Positions 1-8,757 of a DNA stretch of 64,000 nt are shown in pieces. The DNA lies in assembly GCA_965226755.1 (NCBI GenBank), contig CBDDDT010000003.1, forward strand, positions 1,302,001 through 1,366,000, in the 5' to 3' direction. Within the stretch, counting starts at the first letter, position 1. Every line of letters begins with the position of its first letter. The DNA is from Bog-113 sp965226755. GTDB taxonomy: Bacteria > Acidobacteriota > Terriglobia > Bryobacterales > Bryobacteraceae. Both the position numbers and the translations under genes were made by a program. The notes under the pieces are model-generated. The model saw nothing but the letters and a program-made list of their open reading frames with translations. It made no database searches and was not told the DNA's origin.

Positions 1-214
1 CGATCTGGCCAGCGCGATGCAGCCGCAAACGCTGCTGTGTTATGAGATGAACGGGGAACCTCTGCCGGAGCCGCACGGCGCCCCTTTACGCCTTGTGATT
101 CCCACAAAATACGGCATCAAGAACCTGAAGCGGATCGGGCGCATCTTCTACGCGGAGAACCGGCCGCCCGATTATTGGGCCGAACTTGGCTATGACTGGT
201 ACGCGGGGCTGTAG
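1..214 (+). CDS. Molybdopterin-dependent oxidoreductase, C-terminal fragment
   Basis: The reading frame is open from base 2 to a TAG at 212-214 and its start lies outside the window, so only about the last 70 residues are seen. The pattern ALxCYEMNGEPLPxxHGxPLRL, here LLCYEMNGEPLPEPHGAPLR, is characteristic of sulfite-oxidase/YedY-type molybdopterin-binding oxidoreductases (Oxidored_molyb family). The end reads GIKNLKRIGRI...YWAELGYDWYAGL, and the Y-G-x-K-N and W-x-x-x-G-Y-xx-x-A pieces are also usual for that family. The substrate cannot be told from this fragment. A short convergent gap separates it from the DUF72 gene. Confidence 0.85.
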   Translation, partial: DLASAMQPQTLLCYEMNGEPLPEPHGAPLRLVIPTKYGIKNLKRIGRIFYAENRPPDYWAELGYDWYAGL

Positions 215-228
215 CGTCGTCCGGCAGC

Positions 229-954
229 CTACCCGAATATCATCGCGCGTAGCCGCTGGGCGTCCCGGGCCGCGTATCCGGAGTCGTCGTTGTCGAAATA
301 AACATAGACGGCTTCGAGGTGCTGCCGCCACCCGCGGATTTTGTCCGCCCATCTCCGCAAAGCTCCATCATCGTAACTGCCCTGATATTTCCCGCCCGGT
401 CCGTGCAGCCGAATGTACGCGAAGTCCGTCGTGATTTCGATCGGTGATTCGTAGCCTGCCAAGTGGTACGCGCAATATGCCGCTTGGTGCGATCGCAAGA
501 GCGCCATTATCTCTGGCGTATTCCAGGTCTGGTTGCGAAACTCGAAGGCATAACGGTGGCGCGGCAACACGCGAAGGAAATAAGCGAGGCGCTCGACGTC
601 GATTTCCCACTGCGGCGGGAGTTGAAACAGAATGGGGCCGAGTTTCTCCCGAAGGTGGCCGACCCGCCCGAAGAACCGGTCCAGCCCCGCTTCCGGGTCT
701 TTCAGCTTCTTCATGTGCGTGAGATAGCGGCTGCCCTTTACCGCGAACTGGAAATACTCCGGAGTCGAGTTTCGCCAGCCCTCTACTGCGGTCTCGGAAG
801 GAAGACGGTAGAACGTGTTATTCAACTCCAGGGTGTCGAACCGCTGTTGATAGAGCGCCAGCATCTGCGTTGCGGGAAAACTCTCGGGGTAGAAGTTGCC
901 GCGCCAATGCTTGTAATGCCAGCCCGAAGTTCCAATACGAATGTCGGCGCTCAC
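229..954 (-). CDS. DUF72 (YecE-like) family protein
   Basis: This 241-residue protein is a full-length match to the DUF72/YecE family, a TIM-barrel-like fold of unknown biochemical role. It begins IRIGTSGWHYKHWRGNFYPE, the typical family opening G-T-S-G-[WF]-x-Y-x-x-W. It continues with ELNNTFYRLP, LFQLPPQW, YAFEFRNQTW and a terminal VYVYFDNDDSGYAARDAQRL, which are the usual ordered motifs. The start is GTG at 952-954, with a purine stretch GGGACG just upstream. It is the last gene of the minus-strand run trpS-polX-Nudix-membrane protein-DUF72. Family membership is clear; function is not known. Confidence 0.93.
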   Translation of the reverse strand: MSADIRIGTSGWHYKHWRGNFYPESFPATQMLALYQQRFDTLELNNTFYRLPSETAVEGWRNSTPEYFQFAVKGSRYLTHMKKLKDPEAGLDRFFGRVGHLREKLGPILFQLPPQWEIDVERLAYFLRVLPRHRYAFEFRNQTWNTPEIMALLRSHQAAYCAYHLAGYESPIEITTDFAYIRLHGPGGKYQGSYDDGALRRWADKIRGWRQHLEAVYVYFDNDDSGYAARDAQRLRAMIFG

Positions 955-961
955 CGTCCCG

Positions 962-1150
962 CTACCGCTTGTCCCTGGTCTGGAATTCGAAAGTCGACAA
1001 CGCCGCGAAGCCCACGGCGATCACGATCCTGAGGGCCACGGACCAGAAGGTGCCTCCAATCATTGCCTGCGTGATCGCCAGGAGCAGAAAACCGATGGCG
1101 ATGGCGGCGTACCACCAGGCGAACCATCGCGAGCGCAGCGGCCAGTTCAT
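962..1150 (-). CDS. Small two-helix membrane protein
   Basis: This 62-codon frame lies between the Nudix gene (11 bases upstream) and the DUF72 gene (7 bases downstream) on the same strand. It encodes two hydrophobic segments, residues about 10-31 (WWYAAIAIGFLLLAITQAMI) and 33-51, separated by a glycine turn, with basic residues at both ends. That pattern and its fit between two co-directional genes support a real small inner-membrane protein. I recognise no family. It could be a spurious frame, but the antisense frames over it show no sensible composition. Confidence 0.6.
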   Translation of the reverse strand: MNWPLRSRWFAWWYAAIAIGFLLLAITQAMIGGTFWSVALRIVIAVGFAALSTFEFQTRDKR

Positions 1151-1161
1151 GACGATTCAGC

Positions 1162-1677
1162 CTATTTCGAATTCGCCCACAAGAGGTAGCCGATTAGCGT
1201 TTTGCCGTCCTCGATCTTCCCCGCGCGAATCAGCTTATCCAACTCTTTCCGCGTGAACCAGCGCGTCTCGATGCGCTCATCGTCCATGGGGTGCGCTTCG
1301 CCTTCGGTCAGATTCGTGGCGACGAAGATGGTCATCTTCTCTTCCACGTAACCGGGGCTGGGGAAAAAACTCTGCAGCTTCTTCCATTTTTTGGCGCGGT
1401 AGCCGGTCTCTTCGATTAGTTCGCGTTTGGCTGCTTGCGACACCGTCTCGCCTTCGTCTACTTTGCCGGCCGGTAGCTCCCACAATTTCTTCATCGCCGG
1501 CAACCGGAACTGCCGGACCAGCAGAATGCGTTTCTTCTCGTCGACGGCCATCATGACCGCCGAGCCGCGATGCCGCACCACGGATCGCTTCAGCTCGAAG
1601 CCGCCGTCTTCGGCTTCATCTTCGGTCACCCGGAACAGTTTGCAGCGGTAAACTTCTTTGGTCGAGGTCAGCTTCAT
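1162..1677 (-). CDS. Nudix hydrolase, ADP-ribose pyrophosphatase type
   Basis: This 171-residue protein carries a complete Nudix box at about residues 92-114: G-x5-E-x7-R-E-L-x-E-E-x-G, read as GKVDEGE followed by RELIEETGY. The box coordinates Mg2+ for hydrolysis of nucleoside diphosphates linked to another moiety. The flanking MAVDEKKRILLVRQFRLPAMKK...WELPAGKVDEGE and the later FFPSPGYVEEKMTIF are typical of the NudF/ADP-ribose pyrophosphatase branch. It starts at ATG 1675-1677, one base after the polX stop, so it is probably translationally coupled to polX. Sanitising ADP-ribose or oxidised nucleotides is the likely role; the exact substrate is inference. Confidence 0.9.
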   Translation of the reverse strand: MKLTSTKEVYRCKLFRVTEDEAEDGGFELKRSVVRHRGSAVMMAVDEKKRILLVRQFRLPAMKKLWELPAGKVDEGETVSQAAKRELIEETGYRAKKWKKLQSFFPSPGYVEEKMTIFVATNLTEGEAHPMDDERIETRWFTRKELDKLIRAGKIEDGKTLIGYLLWANSK

Positions 1678-1678
1678 C

Positions 1679-3445
1679 TCATTGAGATTCTGACATCCGC
1701 CCGATGGCCTTCCGGAAATCCGCCAATGGCAGGGTGTTCAGAATGTCTCGCGGCGCTAACCAAGCGCGCCGCGCGGTGAGCACGCCGTAGCGCATGTTCG
1801 CCAGCGAATTGGGGTGATGCGCGTCGGTATCGATGCAGAACTTCGCGCCCTTCGCTTTCGCCGCGCGCGCCAGATGCGCTCCCAGATCCAGGCGCTCCGG
1901 ACTCGCATTGATCTCCAGCGCCACGCCGCGCCGCACGGCTTCGCAAACCACACGGTCGAAGTCGAACGGAAAAGGCTCGCGATGCAGCAGGAGCCGGCCG
2001 GTCGGATGTCCCAGCAGACGCAAATGCGGACATTCCAGCGCGCGCAGCAGGCGATCGGTCATCTCCGCCTGCTCCATGTTCATGCCGCTGTGGACGCTGC
2101 CGATGACGAAATCGAGCTGGGCCAGCGCGTCCCACGCCAGATCCAAAGAGCCGTCGCGCAGAATGTCGCATTCCAGACCGGCGAACACATGGACACCGAG
2201 GCGACCCGAAGCATTCAGATCCCGCACGCGCGCGGCAAATTGCTCCACGCGGGCCTCATCGAGCCCGAACGACATGGCGATAGCCTTCGAGTGGTCCGTT
2301 ATCGCGATGTACTCGTAGCCGCGCGCCTTCGCGGCCTCCGCCATCTCCTCGAGCGTTGCGCGCCCGTCCGTCTCCGTCGTATGCATATGGAGATCGCCGC
2401 GCATATCGGCCATTTCGACCAGCGGCGGCATCGGTTCTCCGGCCGCGGCGAGATCGAGTTCGCCGGTGTTCTCCCGTATCTCCGGAGGAATCCACGGCAG
2501 CCCCAGGGCCTCGTAAACTCCCTGTTCGCTGTCGCCCGCCACGCGTGCGTCATCCTCTATCCGAAACAGCCCGTACTCGCTCAGCTTCAGCCCCATGCGC
2601 ACCGCGCGGATGCGAACGGCGACATTATGTTCTTTGCTCCCCGTGAAGTACTGCATGGCCGCGCCGCGGCTCTCATCGGCGAGGGCGCGGATGTCCACCT
2701 GCAGGCCCTCGCGCCCGATCCTTACGCTCAATTTGTTTGGCCCGCGGCCCAGCACTTCGTGAATGCGCGGAAACTCGGCGGCGCGGTTCAGCGCGGCCCC
2801 CGCGCCGGGTCCCGTCACCAGCAGATCGAGATCGCCGATGGTCTCCTTTCCTCGCCGCAGACTGCCGGCGGGCTGAATCGATGTGATCCCGTCGAGACCG
2901 GCTAAATGCTCCATCAGCTCGGACGCGATACGCTCCCCGAAGCTCAACAGAAAGCGGCCCGTGCGCAGTTTGTACTGTTCCACTGACCGGAGAATCTTTT
3001 CCTCCGTCTTAGCGCCCATCCGCGGCAAATCGCGGATTTTCTGCTCCCGGCAGAGGCGCTCCAGATCGTCCATCGTGGTGACGTGAAAGTGCTCGAAGAG
3101 GAGCGCGATCGTCTTCGGACCCAACCCTTGAATCTTCAGGAACTCCAGTGCGGTGGGCGGATATTTCTCGAGAAGCCGGTCGCGAATTTGAAACGACCCG
3201 GTCAGCCGAATCTCGCCCAGCACCGCGGCAAGCCCTTTCCCGATGCCGGGGATGTCGGTGATCTTCCGCTCGGGATCGCCCAGGATCTCGTCAATCCGTT
3301 CCGGATAGCCTTCGATGACCGTCGACCCGTTGCGATAGCTGCGGATTCGGAAACTATCCTCAGCGGCGATCTCCATCAGATCCGCTGCTTCGGCGAGGAT
3401 GCGCGCGTAATCACGGTTGGTCAAAAAGAGGCCCGGGGTGGACAT
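1679..3445 (-). CDS. polX: DNA polymerase X family protein with PHP domain (PolX)
   Basis: This 588-residue protein is a full-length bacterial PolX. Residues 1-165 hold helix-hairpin-helix elements (DIPGIGKGLAAVL near 64-76, KIQGLGPKTIALL near 104-116). The palm motif GSLRRGKETIGDLDLLV at 194-210 supplies metal-binding Asp205 and Asp207, with a third Asp at 251 (LQVDIRAL). A PHP domain at about 348-575 starts RGDLHMHTTETDG and provides the His/Asp metal ligands of the 3'-5' exonuclease or AP-endonuclease activity. Family knowledge points to gap filling in base-excision repair. It sits 3 bases downstream of trpS and 1 base upstream of the Nudix gene, so the three genes probably form an operon. 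Confidence 0.96.
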   Translation of the reverse strand: MSTPGLFLTNRDYARILAEAADLMEIAAEDSFRIRSYRNGSTVIEGYPERIDEILGDPERKITDIPGIGKGLAAVLGEIRLTGSFQIRDRLLEKYPPTALEFLKIQGLGPKTIALLFEHFHVTTMDDLERLCREQKIRDLPRMGAKTEEKILRSVEQYKLRTGRFLLSFGERIASELMEHLAGLDGITSIQPAGSLRRGKETIGDLDLLVTGPGAGAALNRAAEFPRIHEVLGRGPNKLSVRIGREGLQVDIRALADESRGAAMQYFTGSKEHNVAVRIRAVRMGLKLSEYGLFRIEDDARVAGDSEQGVYEALGLPWIPPEIRENTGELDLAAAGEPMPPLVEMADMRGDLHMHTTETDGRATLEEMAEAAKARGYEYIAITDHSKAIAMSFGLDEARVEQFAARVRDLNASGRLGVHVFAGLECDILRDGSLDLAWDALAQLDFVIGSVHSGMNMEQAEMTDRLLRALECPHLRLLGHPTGRLLLHREPFPFDFDRVVCEAVRRGVALEINASPERLDLGAHLARAAKAKGAKFCIDTDAHHPNSLANMRYGVLTARRAWLAPRDILNTLPLADFRKAIGRMSESQ

Positions 3446-3448
3446 AAC

Positions 3449-4438
3449 TCAGGCCGCTGTATAGAGGCCCATGCGCCGCTTCACCAGAGCGACGGTTTCC
3501 TCCGCGATGGGATTGACGCGCTGCTTGCTTTCCCGGAGAATGCCATCGAGGTACCCGGGATCGGCCGTGATCCGGCGGTATTCGGCCTGCAGCGGCTCCA
3601 GCTTGGCGATCACCATCTCGGCCACATTCTTCTTCAGATCCCCGTAGCGCATGCCTTGGAATGTGGTACGGATTTCGGCGTCCGCGCACTCGCCAAACGC
3701 CTGATAAATGGCGAGCAGATTGGCCACGCCGGGACCCATGCTCTCGAACTCGACCGCGGGATTGGAATCCGTGGTCGCCCGCATGATAATTTTGCGGATC
3801 TTCGCGGGTTCATCCAGAAGCCCGACGGAATGCCCGGCGCCGGTGGCGGATTTGCTCATTTTGACCGTGGGATCATCCAGCCCCATAATCCGCGCGCCCA
3901 CAGCCGGCAGACTGGTCTGAGGCACGACAAACGTATCCCCATAAAGCGAATTGAATCGCTGCGCGACATCCCGGGTGAGTTCGAGGTGCTGCGATTGGTC
4001 GTCGCCCACCGGGACGATGGCAGCCTGGTACAGCAAAATATCCGCCGCCATCAGCACCGGATATTGAAACAGACCGTCGAGAATGGTCTCCTGAAGGGCC
4101 GCCTTCGCCTTGAACTGCGTCATGCGGTTGAGCCATCCCATGGGCGTGACGCAAGTCAGCATCCAGGCGAGTTCCGCGTGACCGGAAATATCCGACTGGA
4201 CGACGATAGACGAGTGCCGAGGGTCAACCCCGGCGGCAAGGAATAGCGCGGCCACCTCGCGGATCTTGGCCTGCAGCTCCCGCGGCTGCTGATAAACGGT
4301 GATGGCGTGGAGATCGACGATGCAGAAAACGCATTCATAATCGCGCTGGATGCGCACCCAGTTGTTTAGCGCGCCGAGGTAGTTTCCAATGTGCAGATTG
4401 CCGGAAGGTTGGACGCCGGATAAGACCCGTGCTCTCAT
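3449..4438 (-). CDS. trpS: Tryptophanyl-tRNA synthetase
   Basis: This class I aminoacyl-tRNA synthetase of 329 residues has the usual bacterial TrpRS length. The HIGH-type motif is in SGVQPSGNLHIGNYLGAL at residues 6-23, with the GxQPSGxxHIGNYxGA context specific for TrpRS. The KMSKS motif is intact at TVKMSKSATG near residue 195. It charges tRNA-Trp with tryptophan in the cytoplasm. It is the first gene of the minus-strand run and is divergent from the RNA methyltransferase gene, with only 24 bases between the two starts, so the promoters must be very short or overlap the coding ends. Confidence 0.98.
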   Translation of the reverse strand: MRARVLSGVQPSGNLHIGNYLGALNNWVRIQRDYECVFCIVDLHAITVYQQPRELQAKIREVAALFLAAGVDPRHSSIVVQSDISGHAELAWMLTCVTPMGWLNRMTQFKAKAALQETILDGLFQYPVLMAADILLYQAAIVPVGDDQSQHLELTRDVAQRFNSLYGDTFVVPQTSLPAVGARIMGLDDPTVKMSKSATGAGHSVGLLDEPAKIRKIIMRATTDSNPAVEFESMGPGVANLLAIYQAFGECADAEIRTTFQGMRYGDLKKNVAEMVIAKLEPLQAEYRRITADPGYLDGILRESKQRVNPIAEETVALVKRRMGLYTAA

Positions 4439-4462
4439 GAGGGGGAAAGACTCATCGTAACA

Positions 4463-5647
4463 GTGAAAGTTGAAGTCGAAAAACTCATCTATGGCGGCGA
4501 CGGACTCGCGCGCGTCGCTGGCGAAGTCATTCTCACGCCTTTCGTTCTGCCGGGAGAAACGGCCGAGATCGCACGGGAGCCCAATCGGTCCGGGATCGCG
4601 CGCGGGCGGCTTGACGCCATTGTCGAGCCTTCACCCGAGCGCGTGGCGCCGTTGTGCCCCTATTTCGGGAGATGCGGCGGATGCCAATACCAGCACGGTT
4701 CCTATGCGGCGCAGCTGGCCGCGAAGAAAGGGATTCTGTCAGAAACGCTGGCGCGCACCGGGAAGATTCTGGATCCTCCGGAAATCGAGGTCATCTCCGC
4801 GGAGCCCTGGGGCTATCGCAATCGCATTCAATTGCACTTCGACCAGGGCCGCGTCGGGTACCGGGAGGCGCGATCGGGCCGGCTTTGCCCCATCACCCAG
4901 TGCCCGATCAGTTCGCCGCGGTTGAACGACTGTATCGCCGCGCTCAACCGCATGATGCGCGCCCGCCGTTGGCCTTCCTTTCTCCGGACAGCCGAGCTAT
5001 TCACGAATGAGACGGACGTGCAGTTCAATGTAATGGAGACGAGCCGTCCAATCTCCCAGAAATTTTTCGACTGGCTGAAGGAAGAAATCCCCGGTTTGGT
5101 GAAAGGCGCTTTGGAGTACGAAGGATTCAGAGTAAGCTATGGTTCATTTTTCCAGGTGAACCGGTTTCTCGTGAAGCCGTTGGTGAAAGCTGTCGTTTCC
5201 CGGGCGCAGGGCAGCTCAGCGCTGGATCTTTACGCGGGCGTGGGGCTGTTCAGCATTCCGCTCGCCTCACGGTTCGAGACGGTGACAGCGGTGGAATCGG
5301 GCACAGGCGCCGCCCGCGATCTGGAGTGGAATGCGGGGCGGGCAGGCGCGCGGGTCACGGTGAAGGCCGAAAACGTAGACGTATTTCTCACCGGGCTCGA
5401 CACGGCGCCGGATTTCGTGCTGGCGGACCCTCCCCGAGCCGGTCTGGGGAAAGCCGTGGTGAAGCGTTTAGCGGAGTTGCAGCCGCGCCAGATTACAATT
5501 GTGGCGTGCGATCCGGCCACGCTGGCGCGCGACGCGCAGATGCTTCTGCAGGCTGGATATGCCATGCGGAACCTGGCTCTGGTGGATTTGTTCCCGCAGA
5601 CGTATCATCTCGAAAGCATCGCGGGGTTTGAGTTTGGCGGCATCTGA
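4463..5647 (+). CDS. RlmD/TrmA-family RNA (uracil-5-)-methyltransferase
   Basis: This SAM-dependent RNA m5U methyltransferase has 394 residues. An N-terminal TRAM-like segment (VEKLIYGGDGLARVAGEVILTP) is followed by Fe-S cysteines Cys65, Cys71 and Cys74 in CPYFGRCGGC and a fourth, probably Cys147 in TQCPI, as in RumA/RlmD. A Rossmann domain opens with SALDLYAGVGLFSIPLA and contains FVLADPPRAGL. The catalytic nucleophile is Cys349 in VACDPATLARD, and the end TYHLESIAGF is typical. Bacterial members modify 23S rRNA U1939, U747 or tRNA U54; which site is used here cannot be decided from the sequence. The start is GTG at 4463. Confidence 0.93.
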   Translation: MKVEVEKLIYGGDGLARVAGEVILTPFVLPGETAEIAREPNRSGIARGRLDAIVEPSPERVAPLCPYFGRCGGCQYQHGSYAAQLAAKKGILSETLARTGKILDPPEIEVISAEPWGYRNRIQLHFDQGRVGYREARSGRLCPITQCPISSPRLNDCIAALNRMMRARRWPSFLRTAELFTNETDVQFNVMETSRPISQKFFDWLKEEIPGLVKGALEYEGFRVSYGSFFQVNRFLVKPLVKAVVSRAQGSSALDLYAGVGLFSIPLASRFETVTAVESGTGAARDLEWNAGRAGARVTVKAENVDVFLTGLDTAPDFVLADPPRAGLGKAVVKRLAELQPRQITIVACDPATLARDAQMLLQAGYAMRNLALVDLFPQTYHLESIAGFEFGGI

Positions 5648-5796
5648 CGCGATGGCCGGTGTCGAATATTAGTCCCACGCCAGCGTGTCGGTGAGCGCGA
5701 GAGATTCCGACACCAGGCGTCCTGGGCGCTCGGCTCTGTCTGGCGCCTGGAGGTTTACGGTCGCGACGACGCTTGGCGGGACGATCCAGCGCGCCC

Positions 5797-7485
5797 CTAC
5801 TTCGTCCCGGTCGCCGTCGCTCCCGCGCTCGTCTCCATCTTGGGCTGAACTTTGGGAAGCTGCTTGCGCGGCAGCATCTCTGGCCGGTTCGCGGCGTCGT
5901 AAACCACGGTGGCGATCACGGCGGCCGCCTGCATCAGGTCGGCGTCCCGAAGATGATCGTAAGTATCGATGTCGGAGTGATGCGTGAGCGTTCCGTAGTC
6001 GAGCGGATCTTGGATAAACTGGAAACCGGGCAGCCCCACCGCGTCGAAAGAAAGGTGGTCCGTGCCGCCCGTGTTTCTGATCGAGATGGTGCTCACGCCC
6101 TGATCGTGGAAGGCGGAAAGCCACTGCTCGAAGATGGGGCGCATGGCGTCGTTCCCCTGCAGGTACACGCCGCGAATTTTGCCGCTCCCGTTATCCAGAT
6201 TGAAGTACCCGGAGAGCTTGGCGTGCGCGTCAGTCAGCTTCATTGTGTCGGGGTCGCCGAAGTGCTCTTTGACGTAAGCCTTTGAGCCCAGCAGGCCCTC
6301 TTCTTCCCCGCTCCAAAGCGCGATGCGCACGGTGCGATCAAGCTTCAGATTGAGAGTCTTCAGGATCCGCATCGCTTCGATCATGACCGCGCTGCCGGCG
6401 CCGTTGTCCGTCGCCCCCGTGCCGGTGTGCCAGGAATCGAAGTGGCCGCCAATCATCACCACTTCCTCTTTCTTGGCGCCCCCCGGAATCTCGCCGACGA
6501 TATTCTGCCCATCCTGGTTGTCCTTGGAGTACTCAGCTTGCAGGTTTACGCGGACCTTCACGGGAATCTTCTTGTCCACCAGCCGCGCCATGCGGTTGTA
6601 CTGTTCCTGGGTGACCACGAACGTCGGCGGCGAGAGCGGATTTTTGGCGTCGTAAGACCCGGCTGCTTCGGCGAACAAAAGTCCATCGTGCGCGCGCTGG
6701 TCGCTGTTGAGGACCGCGATCACGCCTTCTTCTTTGAAGAACTTCGCGCGCCGGGCCAGCAGCTCCTGGCGTTGATTGAAAAACTGTTCGGTCACCGCGG
6801 CGGGCAGGCTGGCGAACATGCGCCGCAGCTCCTGCGGGTCATCCGGAAACTTCAAATTTTTCAAATCGACGGGCATCTTGGCGGTGGGTTCGGGCGCGAT
6901 TGCTATTTCACTCAGCTCTTTTTCCGCGTCGCGCTTAAAAAGCGGCTCCGATTCCGGCGCCACTGGCCGCGTCCCGGAAAGCAGGATGATCTTCCCCTTC
7001 AACTTCCCCTTCCATGCCGCCACATACGCGTCGAGTTCCTCTTCCGCTTTTTTGGGGTCGTAAACGCGCCTGCCGGAGCCGTAAGGGGTCAGCAGCAGTT
7101 CGCCGCTCTGGTGGCCGTGCGTGCTGTCGGACCATGCCAACGGCGCGGCGACCAGCAAGGAATACCGCGGCTCCAGCATCTCGACGGAATACTGCTTGAT
7201 GGTCCAACTGCGTCCGAACGGCCCCCATTTTTCGAGATGCACGTTCTCCACGCCGTAGCCTTGCAGCCGCTTGACGGCCCAGTCCGCCGCCTCCTGGAAC
7301 TCCGGCGACGCGGTTAAGCGCGGGCCGTACTCGTCGCTTAGGTACCACAACGTATCCATCACCTGAGAGTTTTCGAAGGCTTCGGTTTTGACGCGGCCAA
7401 CGACGCTCAAATCACTGCGATCCCCGTGATCCTGAGCGCCCAGCGGAACAATGAGAGCAACGACGCCGAGCAGCAGATAACGCAT
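5797..7485 (-). CDS. Secreted M28-family zinc metallopeptidase
   Basis: This 562-residue protein has an N-terminal signal peptide (MRYLLLGVVALIVPLGAQ), so it acts outside the cytoplasm. The peptidase part starts near residue 330 with VVMIGGHFDSWHTGTGATDN, which holds the first zinc ligand His and the bridging Asp, followed by the catalytic Glu pair in WSGEEEGLLGS. The later FNLDNGSG and GGTDHLSFDAVGLPGF regions fit the remaining ligands. The long N-terminal half includes a region that resembles the protease-associated insert common in M28 exopeptidases. Its neighbours upstream are cinA and the rimO operon, 30 bases away. Amino- or carboxypeptidase specificity cannot be told. Confidence 0.94.
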   Translation of the reverse strand: MRYLLLGVVALIVPLGAQDHGDRSDLSVVGRVKTEAFENSQVMDTLWYLSDEYGPRLTASPEFQEAADWAVKRLQGYGVENVHLEKWGPFGRSWTIKQYSVEMLEPRYSLLVAAPLAWSDSTHGHQSGELLLTPYGSGRRVYDPKKAEEELDAYVAAWKGKLKGKIILLSGTRPVAPESEPLFKRDAEKELSEIAIAPEPTAKMPVDLKNLKFPDDPQELRRMFASLPAAVTEQFFNQRQELLARRAKFFKEEGVIAVLNSDQRAHDGLLFAEAAGSYDAKNPLSPPTFVVTQEQYNRMARLVDKKIPVKVRVNLQAEYSKDNQDGQNIVGEIPGGAKKEEVVMIGGHFDSWHTGTGATDNGAGSAVMIEAMRILKTLNLKLDRTVRIALWSGEEEGLLGSKAYVKEHFGDPDTMKLTDAHAKLSGYFNLDNGSGKIRGVYLQGNDAMRPIFEQWLSAFHDQGVSTISIRNTGGTDHLSFDAVGLPGFQFIQDPLDYGTLTHHSDIDTYDHLRDADLMQAAAVIATVVYDAANRPEMLPRKQLPKVQPKMETSAGATATGTK

Positions 7486-7515
7486 CTCGGAATTATACAG
7501 AGAGGCAGGTGCGTA

Positions 7516-8757
7516 TTAAAGCGGCCGCATTAAACGTCTTCGCAGGAGATCGAGAGCCATCTGTCCCGCGAAGTGGCGGTTCCGTTCGCGATCGCTAGGA
7601 AAGACGCGGTTTACGCTGACGACTCCGGCCGCATCCGAAAGAGAAACGTACATCATGCCGGCAGGAGCCTGCGGTCCGTCCGTTCCGGGGCCGGCGTTGC
7701 CGGTGATCGCGAGCGCATGTGTTGCGCCTGTGCGCACTCGCGCGCCGATCGCCATGGCTTCCGCGGTTTCTTCGCTGACCGCCCCGAACTTATCGATCAA
7801 TTCCTCGGCCACGCCCAGCAGCGACGTCTTCAGCAGGCGCGAATACGTAACAAAGCCGCCCAGGAAATATTCCGAACTGCCGGGAACGGTGGTGATCCGC
7901 TCGGCCAGCAGTCCGCCAGTCGCGCTTTCCGCCACGGCGAGAAACGCGCGGCGCCGCTTCAGCAGATCGCCAATCACGATCTCCAGCGAATCGCCGTTCC
8001 GGGAATAAAGGCGATCTCCTAACAGGGGTTCGATCTGACCGCCTACTTCCGCCAGCAGGGCGCGGGCCTCGGCATGCGAGGAACAGCGCGCGCGCAAGTG
8101 CACCTGCAGGTCGCCGTTGTGAGCCAGCACCGTGGTCACCGGATTCGAATACTTCTTGTAGATGGGTGCGATCGTCTGATCCAGATCGCTTTCGCCCATG
8201 CCGGCGATGCGGAGTACCAGCGTTTCGATCGCCTGTTTGGGCACACGACGCTCTACCCGGGCCGCGCACTGCTTGAGAAACATCGCCTTCAGCTCATGAG
8301 GAGGACCGGGCAGAAGCAGAATCGAGCAATGGCGGACATCGAGCCACTGGCCAGGCGCCGTGCCGCGTTCATTCGGCAGGACATCGGCGCCGTCGATCAC
8401 AAACGCCTGGCGCTTGTTGATCGCCGGCATGGCGCGGCCCATCTGCCGGAAGCGCTGTTCAATGCCGTCGCTGATCGAAGCGTGGAATGTCATGCGCCGA
8501 TCCACCGCCGTCGCTACCGCATCCCGGGTGATGTCGTCTTCGGTTGGACCGAGCCCGCCGGAGATTAAGACGAAATCCGAACGTTCGGCGGCGCGCCGGA
8601 CGGTTTCCGCCAAACGCTCCCGGTCGTCCCCGACCACGTACTTCGTGGTCACTTCGACGCCCACCTGATTCAGTTCCTGGGTCAGAAACAAGGAATTGGT
8701 GTCGACGCGCTCCGGAGTCAGCATCTCCGAGCCGACCGCGATGATTTCCGCGTTCAT
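7516..8757 (-). CDS. cinA: CinA-family protein (NMN amidohydrolase / competence-damage protein)
   Basis: This 413-residue two-domain CinA has an N-terminal MoCF_biosynth-like domain (IIAVGSEMLTPERVDTNS..., FVLISGGLGPTEDDITRDAVA) and a C-terminal CinA domain (LAVAESATGGLLAERITTVPGSSEYFLGG). The C-terminal domain in homologues deamidates nicotinamide mononucleotide in the pyridine-nucleotide salvage cycle, and the N-terminal domain can hydrolyse ADP-ribose. The start chosen is ATG at 8755-8757, directly before AEIIAVGSEML; an in-frame ATG further upstream would add an arginine-rich stretch overlapping the previous gene and is rejected. The start overlaps the stop of the TIG/NHL gene by 4 bases, so the genes are coupled. 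Confidence 0.96.
   Translation of the reverse strand: MNAEIIAVGSEMLTPERVDTNSLFLTQELNQVGVEVTTKYVVGDDRERLAETVRRAAERSDFVLISGGLGPTEDDITRDAVATAVDRRMTFHASISDGIEQRFRQMGRAMPAINKRQAFVIDGADVLPNERGTAPGQWLDVRHCSILLLPGPPHELKAMFLKQCAARVERRVPKQAIETLVLRIAGMGESDLDQTIAPIYKKYSNPVTTVLAHNGDLQVHLRARCSSHAEARALLAEVGGQIEPLLGDRLYSRNGDSLEIVIGDLLKRRRAFLAVAESATGGLLAERITTVPGSSEYFLGGFVTYSRLLKTSLLGVAEELIDKFGAVSEETAEAMAIGARVRTGATHALAITGNAGPGTDGPQAPAGMMYVSLSDAAGVVSVNRVFPSDRERNRHFAGQMALDLLRRRLMRPL

Noticed and set aside
1814..2905. 363-codon frame opposite polX
   Set aside because: Antisense shadow with no motif; PolX palm and PHP motifs on the minus strand are intact.
3083..4246. 387-codon open frame opposite polX and trpS
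   Set aside because: It covers parts of two convincing genes and spans their junction, which real genes do not do.
5712..5749. CCAGGCG / CGCCTGG inverted repeat between the convergent RNA methylase and M28 genes, considered as a terminator
   Set aside because: The loop is 24 bases and no U-run follows, so it is no better than chance in this GC-rich sequence.
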